DNA of 64,000 nt. Source: Gnomoniopsis sp. IMI 355080 (Eukaryota > Ascomycota > Sordariomycetes > Diaporthales > Gnomoniaceae). Positions 24,511 to 33,827 of this stretch are shown one piece after another. The notes under the pieces are model-generated. The model saw only the letters and a program-made list of their open reading frames with translations. It did not search any database and was not told the origin of the DNA. A program made the translations under genes and the position numbers. The stretch's first letter is position 1. Each line of letters starts with the position of its first letter. The stretch spans positions 186,001-250,000 of the forward strand of contig JAPEVC010000013.1 in the NCBI GenBank assembly GCA_027946555.1, read 5' to 3'.

Positions 24511-26610
24511 TCACTGACCCCACCAACCCTTCGCCCACTCGGGGTTCAACACCCTCCACATATGCACAAACTCAGCTTCCACTGCTCTTGCCGTCCGCTC
24601 ATCGTTCACAATGAGCTTGGCCAAATCCTCTGCCGTTGGGTCCGCGACGCGCATACAAGCCTCGATGGCCTCCTTCACTGCACCCTCGGGCATCACAGGC
24701 GGCTGCTCATTGATCATTTCAAAAAAGTAGGAGCGGAGGGCCTCCCGACATCGCCGCTGGTTCTGGGTCGCGGCCATCGTCGTCCACATGTGGATGTACA
24801 ATGTCTGGGAGCGCGGGAGTCCGTGCTGCGGGGCCATGCGCCAGACATCCCACCAGCGGTCCCAATTGTCTTGCATGGCGTAGGCGTCAAGAAGTCGAAT
24901 GACGCCTTCTTCGCCAATATAGGGTAGGTCAGCTTGAAGCATAAACTTCTCGAGAACGGACTGTAGGTAACGCTTTTCTTTGTCTGGAGCTTTGGTCCGG
25001 GTGAGAGATCCGAGAAGCGAGACGAACACGTCGGTTGCGATAATCGGCTCGCCGCGTTCGAACATAATGTTGAGGATAGTGAGAGCTAGTTCCGATTGCT
25101 CTGCCAATGCAGTGTTACTCTCGGGCTGATCTATATAGACAGCCTGCAGTACCTCGAGGTACTGATCACGCTCGCATATGATACCGAGAAGTTCCATTTC
25201 CTGTACGAGGTCGTGCAAAAGGCCCAAGGTGTACGCCTGTATTGCAAACTTCCGGCCAGTCGTCACTAGCCAGACACGAAAAGGCCAGCTTTGTTCAGGC
25301 GCCAAATGTTTGATGGCAGCATTCCATTTCTCAATCCAGTGTGACTGGCGACCATCCTCCAAAGGGGACAGAGCCTCGACAGTTTCTGGAAGAGAAAGCC
25401 CAGAGAAAGCCGCCTGCATTTGCTCCAGTTCGGCTACGCTGGCAGCCAGATCCTTCACAGGGTCTAATGATATGTCAACGCTGCTGGAAGCCGGAGTGGG
25501 AGTTGACGGGTTCGTTACCTGGTTGGACTCATTCGGTGGCGAAAGGCGGCGGCAAGACGTGGAGAAGAAGCGACGTTGGGAAGGTTTGGCGATAACCTTG
25601 GGTGAACCGCCTTCAGTGAAGATGGAGACTTCGTTGGGATGCGCGTTGGCCTCGGCATATTCTAGATCATCCTCAACGCGCAGCTTGTTACTTCGCCGGG
25701 CTAAAATCCGCGACCACAGTGTTTCCAGCTCCAGTTCCTTGCGTTTAGATTCGGTGAACATCTGCACAACAATTGTGGTTCCGCCCGTCTGTCGAACGCC
25801 GAACCCGCTCATGGTGCCATTTTCGGACTCCAACGGCATCTCATCGGTCGACTGATACTCTATTGTGCCCAGGTTCATGCAGATCCAGCGGGTGGTGAGG
25901 CCACTCTCGGCTGGGCTTGGGGTAGTCCCAAGCAACTTGGCTTTCCTCTGCCTACGGCGCAGCGCGATCTTGAAGTCCTTCCTCCCTATCAGACCGTCGG
26001 CATGGGCGTTAAGGCCCTTTTTGCGCAACCATGACTTGAGTCTACCCGCAGATATGTGTAGATGACGCTCACTACGGGCGGTGCCAAAGAGCATGATGAG
26101 CGACGGGCCGAGAGCAGCTGGCGGATCCAAAGAACGTAGGTCCATGAGGTTGAGATCATCCAGACCCATATCTTCGGCAAGACACTTGACGAGGTCACCC
26201 AGGATAGCTGGGGTGTTTTGAGGTATCTCTGGCAGGGGCTGTAGTTCTGGAACCAGAGTCGGGTGTCTCGGAGGCTCCTCTTGTAGATACCATGGCGCAT
26301 CTTCGCTGTCCACTGCGTCTTCTGATTCGATGTTCGGGTGTAGTTCTGCTTTCAGATCACTCTCCCCCCACTCATTGGGATCTTCCGGCTCCTCTTCCTC
26401 GTCCCTTGGAGTATTCTGTGTGGAATAGAGCCTCAAGCGGCCAGTAGAGAAAGATCGTGGAAGCGGTAGGGACGAGCATATAGTGGGCCGATGAATTGAG
26501 AGCGTCGTTGGAATGGTGGGCGTCTGTGGCGAAACGATGCGGCGCATGAAAATGCTTCGACAAGCAGAGCAGCCTGCTGCTGAAGCTCGTAATATCGGTC
26601 TCGAAGCCAT
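24511..26610 (-). CDS. ATP25: ATPase synthesis protein 25, mitochondrial
   Basis: Mitochondrial protein of the Atp25 family. In yeast, the N-terminal RsfS/Iojap-like half acts with the mitoribosome and the C-terminal half stabilises the ATP9 (OLI1) mRNA. It is a single exon of 699 aa. The N-terminus is Arg/Ser-rich without acidic residues, a typical presequence, followed by an acidic linker. The RsfS-like domain spans about residues 125-270 (near DLVKCLAEDMGLDDLNLMDL and RWICMNLGTIEYQ). The helical C-terminal domain covers about 400-699. At residues 345-355 a second presequence-like stretch, QRRFFSTSCRR, sits exactly mid-protein, matching the known cleavage of yeast Atp25 into two halves. It is divergent from RPO41, another mitochondrial expression factor. 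Confidence 0.92.
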   Translation of the reverse strand: MASRPILRASAAGCSACRSIFMRRIVSPQTPTIPTTLSIHRPTICSSLPLPRSFSTGRLRLYSTQNTPRDEEEEPEDPNEWGESDLKAELHPNIESEDAVDSEDAPWYLQEEPPRHPTLVPELQPLPEIPQNTPAILGDLVKCLAEDMGLDDLNLMDLRSLDPPAALGPSLIMLFGTARSERHLHISAGRLKSWLRKKGLNAHADGLIGRKDFKIALRRRQRKAKLLGTTPSPAESGLTTRWICMNLGTIEYQSTDEMPLESENGTMSGFGVRQTGGTTIVVQMFTESKRKELELETLWSRILARRSNKLRVEDDLEYAEANAHPNEVSIFTEGGSPKVIAKPSQRRFFSTSCRRLSPPNESNQVTNPSTPTPASSSVDISLDPVKDLAASVAELEQMQAAFSGLSLPETVEALSPLEDGRQSHWIEKWNAAIKHLAPEQSWPFRVWLVTTGRKFAIQAYTLGLLHDLVQEMELLGIICERDQYLEVLQAVYIDQPESNTALAEQSELALTILNIMFERGEPIIATDVFVSLLGSLTRTKAPDKEKRYLQSVLEKFMLQADLPYIGEEGVIRLLDAYAMQDNWDRWWDVWRMAPQHGLPRSQTLYIHMWTTMAATQNQRRCREALRSYFFEMINEQPPVMPEGAVKEAIEACMRVADPTAEDLAKLIVNDERTARAVEAEFVHMWRVLNPEWAKGWWGQ

Positions 26611-27141
26611 AGGGTTGTGAAGAACTGCTCTTGACCGCCGTGTATCGCAGCAAGCCCGTTACTGAGAGGTTGGTAATTTGGACAGGTGCAGGTGGGATGA
26701 ATGGGCAATTGAAGCTTGGAGTCGCCCTCGAACTTTTACTGCCCTGTTCCCTGCCTTGAAAGTGGGCCATACAGGGCATTTTAATCCAATGATAGCGACG
26801 TTCTTCAGGTACCCCAGCCAGGTGCTCGTCCATTGCCGCGGTCTGCAAGGCCTTAGTCGCGTTTTTTTGCGACGGCGAAAAATTTCTATGACAGAATGAA
26901 ATGCAGCCCTCGCCTCTTCATGCTCACATCTCTCACACTGGAGTATTGGCTGTTTGTCATCTCTACTGTGAAGTATTTTCTCTCTTTTCTCCAATAAGCG
27001 GTGCATATGTTTTGCTTCTTGACATTCAATGACATAGTGTCTGCTTTCTCACTGCGAGTCTCCTCGTAGACGTCAGCGACATTCTTCCTTCTGTCAATCA
27101 CTACTTTCGACATTTCCTCCAGCGTACTGCAAGCCGCCAAC
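26611..27141. promoter_or_regulatory. candidate bidirectional promoter ATP25/RPO41
   Basis: About 530 bp separate the ATG codons of the divergent ATP25 (-) and RPO41 (+). No separate gene is seen inside it. Since both products act in mitochondrial gene expression, shared control is plausible but inferred from layout only. A C/T-rich stretch lies at about 27080-27120 before the RPO41 start. Confidence 0.5.
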
Positions 27142-30100
27142 ATGTTTGTGAGGACGAATGCTTCGCGGCAGAATTATCGTCTGGGACGTTGCATATCGAG
27201 ATTATCCCATCTGGCTGAGTCACAAGCAAGATGCCATCCGGGCAGTCTTCCGTCCTCATTAAACGCAAGCTCGACATCATCTCCCACGTCCACCTCCCAA
27301 TCCTTTCCGCTGCTTGCGACCACTCGACAATTTTCCACCGATCTGCAAACGCGACCATGGCGGAGGCCGACCCTTTCTCACACGAACGTTACATCCCATC
27401 CCGACCGTACCTTTGCCACAGCAGTTAGCGATCTTCCTATAACTAGTGGACACTCAGAGTTCAAGCTTTACGATATCAGGGCTATCGACCCCTTGGTCAC
27501 ACCGGACCTCCTCACCACGATCGAGCAACCCAAGCGCGATCCGCCAAAGTCCAGAAGGACTGCTTTTGCTGTCTCGGGTGAGATCGACGTTGCGATGCCT
27601 GTCTTTGAGGCTTGCGTGCGCGTGGGCAACCTCGAAAGAGCTGCTGTCGTCCTGAAGCGTTTGGAGGCCATGACTGGCATTGAGCCTAAGGAGCTGATGT
27701 ACATGAATAATCTTTACCTTGAAGCCTGGGTCAAACAACTCAAAGGAAATCCAGGAGTTGGCAAGGCTGAAGATTTGCATGCTTGGTACGAGTTCCATGT
27801 TCGTTCCGCAGGCCTGCCTCAGACACCGGAGACTATCGCCTACATGCTGAAAGCATCACTTTTGACTACCGCCAACGATGGAACACGGTTGACCAGACTG
27901 ATGAAACGCTATATGGACATGGTCCCGCCTGACCAAGGTCTCGACGTTTTGTATTGCACCGACATCTTGACAGATCCTGATATCGCTGCTATCACGAAAT
28001 TGTATCCCGAATTCAATGTCCCGGTCTTTGATGGTGACGAGGGCGAAGAGAGCGCCGTTTACGACTCAGTCGACGCCGAAACTACCAACGCTTCGAACTT
28101 GCAGAACTTCATTGCCGACGATGGGTCTTCCGTTCCTCAAGTCCTTGAGACACCTCAAAAGGGCAGTGGCTTGCAGACTATCCAAAGTACATTGGATATC
28201 TTCAAAACGATGAGGGATGGCTACGATATTTCGAAACTCCCACCAAGTCAGAGACGAGAGTTCCAGTCTCGTCTGGAGCGTGATTGTATTGATGCTGCTA
28301 TGGAGCGTTGGCGCGAGATGGATGAGAGTCTGCGAAAAATGGGCATGAATACGGGCATGCATTCCGCAGGCATGAGTTCTAGGCTGTGGGTTTGGCACCA
28401 GGACCTCGAGGCTTGGTTCAAGACAGAGTTTCAACTTATCAAAAAGGCTGAGGCAGCAGCCAAAAAGTCGCCCGAAGACGCTGAACGCTGCACATATGGT
28501 CCCATTATCATGCAGTCTACTCCGGCACGCCTTGCCGCCATCACCACCCTTGCTGTTCTCAATTCTATTGCCTTTCAAGGCGCAGATAAGGGTGTTGCTC
28601 TCAGTGTGATTATCAACGCAATATCACGGGTTGCCGAAGAGGACATACAAGCGCGGAAATTCGAGGAGAATCGAAAGGCTGAAATGCGCAAAGCAAAGGC
28701 AGAGTGGCTGCGAGAGAAACAGCGCCAGATTCCAGATCAAGTGGGCAGTGGAAGCCAGGAACAAGGTCAAAGTGCAGAAAACGAGATACCAAGACTGGCG
28801 ACCGATGAGAACGATAAACAGGCTCGGCTCAGGACCTGGCCTTTGACGCTTCGAACCAAGATCGCCGCCGTACTCCTGTCTGGTCTGACAGAGACCGCAA
28901 AGGTCAGAGTCGTCCGCGAGCATGCTGAAACCAAGGAGAAGGTTGTTTCTATGCAGCCGGCTTTCACGCATTGCCACCAATATCGAAGGGGCAGAAAAGT
29001 AGGTGTGCTCATGGCACATCCTGTACTTTCCGAGTCAATGCGTAAGGAGCCCAAAGCCGACTTCTTGGCGAGACATCTGCCCATGGTTGTTGCGCCAGAG
29101 CCCTGGTCTAAGTTCAATGAGGGTGCTTATGTTGAATCACCTGTACCTCTGGTCCGAATCAAGTCTGGTGAGCAGGACCAGAAGCTCTATACCGAAGCTG
29201 CTCTCGCTCGTGGCGATATGGAACAGGTTGTCAAAGGCTTGGACGTTCTGGGAAAGACCGCTTGGAGGATTAATCGATCCGTTTTCGATGTCTTTCTTGA
29301 GGCTTGGAATACGGGTGAGGCCATTGCAAAGGTCCCACCCCTTAACCCCGACATCCCGGTTCCACCAGAGCCTGATGCCGCCGAGGGCCCTTTGGCACGC
29401 CGAATTTGGACTAAAGCGCTCAAGCAGGCTCACAACTTGAAGATGGGTTACCATTCTGTGCGCTGCTATATGAATTTCCAACTTGAAATCGCAAGAGCTT
29501 TCCGCGATCAGGAATTTTTCTTTCCTCATAACGTGGACTTCCGTGGACGGGCGTATCCCATTCCAACGTACCTTAACCACATGGGAGCTGACCATGTTCG
29601 CGGACTGCTGCGCTTCTCCAAGGGCAGAGAATTGGGCGAGAGGGGGTTGATGTGGCTCAAGGTCCATCTGGCCAACGTCTACGGCTTCGACAAGGCAAGT
29701 CTGAAGGACAGAGAGGCATTTGCTACAGACAACCTCCACAACATCATCGACTCGGCCCAAAATCCGCTCAAAGGCGACCGCTGGTGGCTCAAGGCTGAGG
29801 ACCCTTGGCAATGCTTGGCTGCCTGCTTTGAACTCAAAGCTGCTATGGATCTGCCCGACCCGACGAAGTTTGTTTCGTCCTTGCCCGTGCACCAGGACGG
29901 AACTTGCAACGGCCTGCAGCACTACGCTGCCTTGGGAGGTGATACCTGGGGCGCACAGCAGGTAAATCTGCTACCTGCCGACAAACCCGCGGATGTCTAC
30001 AGCGCCGTTGCAGACTTAGTTAAGCAGAGCATTGAAGAGGATGCGAAGCTTGGTAATCCAATCGCCAAGGTCATGACGGATAAGATCAAGCGCAAAATTG

Positions 30101-31473
30101 TGAAGCAGACTGTCATGACCAATGTCTACGGTGTCACCTTTTCAGGCGCGAAGAAACAAGTCTTAAAGCAGATTGTCGCACATTATCCCAACCTTGAACA
30201 AGAAGCCGGCGTTCAACCTGGTTTGGTGGCGAGCTACATTGCTACCAGGATTTTCAAGGCCCTTGCCACTATGTTTAAAGGAGCACACGACATTCAGTAC
30301 TGGCTGGGAGAAATTGGCGGCAGAGTTTGTCGCGCCTTGACCGCGGAACAGCTGGATCAAGTGGTGGCCACCGACGTGGAACCCGCTACGGGCAGCCACA
30401 AAGCCAAGAAGATCGTGTCGAAAGACGACCTGCTGGAACTGTGTCGGTCAACCATCATCTGGACTACACCTCTGCGTATGCCCGTTGTCCAGCCTTATCG
30501 CAAGAACCAGTCCAAAATCGTCCACACCTGTATGCAGAGCTTCATCCTCCAAAATCCAAACCGATTTGACCCCGTCAATCGCCGCAAACAACTCCAGGCT
30601 TTCCCACCAAATTTCATTCACTCGCTGGATGCCAGCCACATGTTGCTCTCCGCGCTCGAGTGCGACGAGAAAGGTCTCAGCTTCGCAGCCGTGCACGATT
30701 CTTTCTGGACGCACGCCGCAGACGTCGATGTCATGAACGGCGTACTACGCGATGCCTTCATCCGCATTCACAGTGAAGACGTCATCAAGCGACTCGCTGC
30801 CGAGTTTGAGGCTCGCTACAAAGGCGGGCTATACATGGCCCAAATTGACCGACGCTCAGACGCAGCCAAAGCAATCTTGCAATGGCGCTCCGCCAGGAAG
30901 AGAACACTCAATGGCAGGGACGAGATTGTCATGGAAAAGCAGCGCATCGACCTGCTCGCCTCGAAAGATCCACTCGAGCAGCAGAAGGGCAGGGAAATGG
31001 TCACGCCAGCGAGCCTCTACGAGAAGCTCGCCCCCAAGAGCGAGGCCCACATTATTCCCGAGGACCTATCCGGCACCGCGCTGGGCAGCATGGACGGCGG
31101 CGCTAGCTCTGTCGGAGAGGAGGACGATGTTGAGGACGCCGTGGCCGCCGAAGACGCCCAGGATGGCGACACGGCTGTCGATTCTTCTGCGGGACGGTCT
31201 GAGGAGGATGGCGACATGAATCTCGCCGAAGACGAGGCTAGTGAGGGCATAGACGAGGCGACGGCCGCACAGCAAAACGACCTCGACATCATTTCCACGT
31301 ATACCAAGAAGACACAATTCGAGACCATGCTGGACCCGCCGAAGAGAAAGTCCGCGAACAAGCCCTATGCTGCGCCCGTGTCGCTGTGGGTGCCGCTGTC
31401 GTTCCCCGAGGTGCCGAAGAAGGGCGACTTTGATGTCAAGAAGTTGCGAGAAAGTGACTACTTCTTCTCATAA
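27142..31473 (+). CDS. RPO41: mitochondrial DNA-directed RNA polymerase
   Basis: Single-subunit, T7-like RNA polymerase transcribing the mitochondrial genome (Neurospora cyt-5 is the equivalent). It is one exon of 1443 aa. The N-terminus is a basic presequence. A long N-terminal extension (to about residue 700) precedes the polymerase domain. DFRGRAYPIPTYLNHMGAD, then VHQDGTCNGLQHYAA (catalytic Asp919), the O-helix-like KQTVMTNVYGVTFSGAKKQV, and AAVHDSFWTHAADVD (catalytic Asp1186) are all intact. After the palm there is a highly acidic, low-complexity insert (about residues 1315-1375, nt 31087-31266). The protein closes with the conserved DYFFS terminus. The gene is divergent from ATP25 and convergent with ARC1. 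Confidence 0.97.
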   Translation: MFVRTNASRQNYRLGRCISRLSHLAESQARCHPGSLPSSLNASSTSSPTSTSQSFPLLATTRQFSTDLQTRPWRRPTLSHTNVTSHPDRTFATAVSDLPITSGHSEFKLYDIRAIDPLVTPDLLTTIEQPKRDPPKSRRTAFAVSGEIDVAMPVFEACVRVGNLERAAVVLKRLEAMTGIEPKELMYMNNLYLEAWVKQLKGNPGVGKAEDLHAWYEFHVRSAGLPQTPETIAYMLKASLLTTANDGTRLTRLMKRYMDMVPPDQGLDVLYCTDILTDPDIAAITKLYPEFNVPVFDGDEGEESAVYDSVDAETTNASNLQNFIADDGSSVPQVLETPQKGSGLQTIQSTLDIFKTMRDGYDISKLPPSQRREFQSRLERDCIDAAMERWREMDESLRKMGMNTGMHSAGMSSRLWVWHQDLEAWFKTEFQLIKKAEAAAKKSPEDAERCTYGPIIMQSTPARLAAITTLAVLNSIAFQGADKGVALSVIINAISRVAEEDIQARKFEENRKAEMRKAKAEWLREKQRQIPDQVGSGSQEQGQSAENEIPRLATDENDKQARLRTWPLTLRTKIAAVLLSGLTETAKVRVVREHAETKEKVVSMQPAFTHCHQYRRGRKVGVLMAHPVLSESMRKEPKADFLARHLPMVVAPEPWSKFNEGAYVESPVPLVRIKSGEQDQKLYTEAALARGDMEQVVKGLDVLGKTAWRINRSVFDVFLEAWNTGEAIAKVPPLNPDIPVPPEPDAAEGPLARRIWTKALKQAHNLKMGYHSVRCYMNFQLEIARAFRDQEFFFPHNVDFRGRAYPIPTYLNHMGADHVRGLLRFSKGRELGERGLMWLKVHLANVYGFDKASLKDREAFATDNLHNIIDSAQNPLKGDRWWLKAEDPWQCLAACFELKAAMDLPDPTKFVSSLPVHQDGTCNGLQHYAALGGDTWGAQQVNLLPADKPADVYSAVADLVKQSIEEDAKLGNPIAKVMTDKIKRKIVKQTVMTNVYGVTFSGAKKQVLKQIVAHYPNLEQEAGVQPGLVASYIATRIFKALATMFKGAHDIQYWLGEIGGRVCRALTAEQLDQVVATDVEPATGSHKAKKIVSKDDLLELCRSTIIWTTPLRMPVVQPYRKNQSKIVHTCMQSFILQNPNRFDPVNRRKQLQAFPPNFIHSLDASHMLLSALECDEKGLSFAAVHDSFWTHAADVDVMNGVLRDAFIRIHSEDVIKRLAAEFEARYKGGLYMAQIDRRSDAAKAILQWRSARKRTLNGRDEIVMEKQRIDLLASKDPLEQQKGREMVTPASLYEKLAPKSEAHIIPEDLSGTALGSMDGGASSVGEEDDVEDAVAAEDAQDGDTAVDSSAGRSEEDGDMNLAEDEASEGIDEATAAQQNDLDIISTYTKKTQFETMLDPPKRKSANKPYAAPVSLWVPLSFPEVPKKGDFDVKKLRESDYFFS

Positions 31474-31890
31474 ATAAGTATGGTATGACTTGAATGCATT
31501 TGGGAGGCGTTTCAGAACCGGATTTTGCATATGAGCCTAGGCGTTGAAAGTGAGAGCTTCTGGTGGCAGTTGAGTTTGGGAAATTTCTTGTATATTCACA
31601 ATACCCTAGTCGGCCATCTGCGTGTGGCATAGTGGAAGCCAGATGAAGCCAGACATGTAGAGACATGGAAAAGATTAAATAAAAATTTGAACTATGAGGA
31701 AATCACCCCTTGGTTCTGCAAGGATAATTACAAGGTCGGTCACCTGAACGTTGGTGCAGTGACTTTTCACAGTTGGCTGACATTAGATCTATCTGGACAT
31801 GCTTTTGAGTCGCTCTATTTGACAACGTGCTCTGTGGCTTGACCACAATACATACATTGCATGTACGTGATACTGCAGTAGACAGCGACT
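31474..31890. other. convergent 3' intergenic region
   Basis: Tail-to-tail spacer between RPO41 (+) and ARC1 (-). It is AT-rich around 31670-31700, compatible with 3' ends of both transcripts. Confidence 0.6.
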
Positions 31891-33087
31891 TTATCGGACA
31901 GTCGCACCCTTGAGCGACTTGACCGTGCAGATACCGCCGGACTCCGTCTTCAGCTTGCCAACGCCATCCTTGCCCTCCAGCTCCTTGATGACACTAGCAT
32001 CAAAAGCCACCTCCAGGGTATCAGTCGTGGTGAAGCCCGGCTGGAACGTCTCCCAGATCTTCTTCTTAGGGTTCAGCTGCTTCTCGGGCTCGCCCTTGAA
32101 CCCATCAAAGAAAACGCGCTCGCCCGCCTTGGCGTCCGCGGGCGGGTTGACCAACTCGACGGGGCCCTTGTGGCCGTCGTCCTCGCCCTCCTTGACCTTG
32201 GGACTCGCGGCCAGTACCATGGCGCTGGACTTGATGCCTCGCATCTTGACGGGCTTGAGGTTGCACACGACGACAATTTTGCGACCCTGCATCTCCTCTA
32301 GCGGCACTAGGCCGTTCAGGCCCGAGCAGACGGTCCGCACCACCTGGCCTTCGAATTCCTCGGTGTCGGGCGTGCCAGCGGGGTCGCCCATGGCGATGGT
32401 CGAGACGTAGAGGGAGTCCGCGTCTGGGTGCTGGATTGCCTTGAGGATGTGGCCGACGCGCAGGTCGATGAGGGCGGGGGAGAGGGGGGCGGCGGGGGGA
32501 GGGGCCGGCTTCTCGCGCCTGTTCTCGTTCTTGGGCTTCTTTTCCTTCTTCTTGCCCTGACCTTCCCCAGCGACGGCGCCTACGACAGCGTCTTTGACCT
32601 CGGCGACCTTCTCCTTGGTGCGATCAACCAGCGTTTTTTGCTCACCACCGGCCTCAGCAGCGGCCTTGGCAGCCTTCTCCTTCTTGGCTTTCTCCTTCTC
32701 AGCCTTGGCATCGACGGGCGGCTTGACATAGAGGATCTCCTCGGGGTCGACCTTGAGCTTGTCACCGTCGGCCACTGAAAGGCCGAAGAGGGGACTGTTC
32801 TGGACAAAGTCGAGGTGGCGGACGATGTGCGGGTGACCAGCCTCGCCGGAGCGTTCCTCGGGTGACCAATTCTTCACAGTGGGAGCCAGAACATCGTAGA
32901 TGGCGACGTCGGCCTTGGAAGGCTTGGTGCCAAGCAAGGTGGTGCGCGAGGCCAGGTGAGTGTTGAGAGCCACGAGAATCGAGGAGGTCTCGGCACCGGA
33001 AGACTTGAGGCGCTCGGAAGTGGTGAGCCATTGCTGGATCTCGGCCTCCTCGGTGGGAGAATAGGTCTGCGAAGAGATGGCCGCCAT
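31891..33087 (-). CDS. ARC1: tRNA-binding aminoacyl-tRNA synthetase cofactor
   Basis: Arc1-type cofactor that in yeast binds cytosolic methionyl- and glutamyl-tRNA synthetases and delivers tRNA. It is a single exon of 398 aa, close to yeast Arc1 (376). Residues 1-110 look like the GST-C-type assembly domain. Residues 125-205 are a Lys/Ala/Glu-rich linker (KAEKEKAKKEKAAKAAAEA, then KKKEKKPKNENRREK) expected to bind tRNA non-specifically. The C-terminal EMAPII-like OB-fold starts at LIDLRVGHILKAIQHPDADSLYV and contains VCSGLNGLVPLEEMQGRKIVVVCNL and MRGIKSSAMVLAAS. The family assignment is firm; a tyrosyl- or methionyl-tRNA synthetase C-domain is excluded because no catalytic domain is attached. 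It is divergent from the SNF2 gene. Confidence 0.94.
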   Translation of the reverse strand: MAAISSQTYSPTEEAEIQQWLTTSERLKSSGAETSSILVALNTHLASRTTLLGTKPSKADVAIYDVLAPTVKNWSPEERSGEAGHPHIVRHLDFVQNSPLFGLSVADGDKLKVDPEEILYVKPPVDAKAEKEKAKKEKAAKAAAEAGGEQKTLVDRTKEKVAEVKDAVVGAVAGEGQGKKKEKKPKNENRREKPAPPPAAPLSPALIDLRVGHILKAIQHPDADSLYVSTIAMGDPAGTPDTEEFEGQVVRTVCSGLNGLVPLEEMQGRKIVVVCNLKPVKMRGIKSSAMVLAASPKVKEGEDDGHKGPVELVNPPADAKAGERVFFDGFKGEPEKQLNPKKKIWETFQPGFTTTDTLEVAFDASVIKELEGKDGVGKLKTESGGICTVKSLKGATVR

Positions 33088-33827
33088 GATGAGGTTTCGA
33101 AGGGCACTGGATGTAGAGAGAGTCTTGCTAGAAAGACGAACGCTTCGAAGCGTTGGGCGGAGCAGGCGAAGAGAAAACAGCTTGAATGCTCTGTTGAGGT
33201 CAGTTCCTCAATGTTTGTCTGTATCAATGAGGTGTTGCGGCAAGGATGCACTGAAGATATTGTATGGCGGGGTCAGAGCTACCAAAATTTGCAGGGACTG
33301 AGATACTCGTTGCACCCCTCTCCTCAGACCCTCCACCCCAGAGGCTACCTCCCCCACATTCCCTCGTTGAGCTTACCTAATTCCGCTCTGCTACTCTAGC
33401 GCAGGGGCCTGCACTTTATTAGCACTCGTGTTGGCGCGTCAAGTTCGCGTCTCCAGAAATTTGCATTATGTCATGACCTGCTTTCATTGTTCTTCTGCAT
33501 TTTGGGCTCTATGCCACTCACTTACCACATCAAGTTTGCCTCACCTTCAAAGCATGCATTGGACTCTCCAATCGATAGACTGTCCGCCTCCAGCTTGCTT
33601 CAATTCCCTTAGACAATCAGGTTTCTGGAACTCCGTATTCCCACTCGCCAATTGTATCTATCTTCTCAACTTTACCTCATTCTCCTCCCACCTTTCTTCC
33701 TGACGCGCCCTTTCGCGAGAAAAGTACTCGTGCCGCCTCGGTGGCGAATGACCATTCTTATCTCCTGAAAATTTCTATCAAGCTTCTTACTTCATCAATT
33801 GACTATTCTCTGCTTGTACGATTTGCA
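33088..33827. promoter_or_regulatory. divergent intergenic region ARC1 / SNF2 remodeller
   Basis: About 740 bp between divergent start codons. It contains strongly pyrimidine-rich tracts on the plus strand (33300-33420 and 33520-33700), as expected for fungal promoters and leaders. An in-frame GTG at 33741 could extend the SNF2 protein by 29 codons, but is not needed. Confidence 0.5.
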
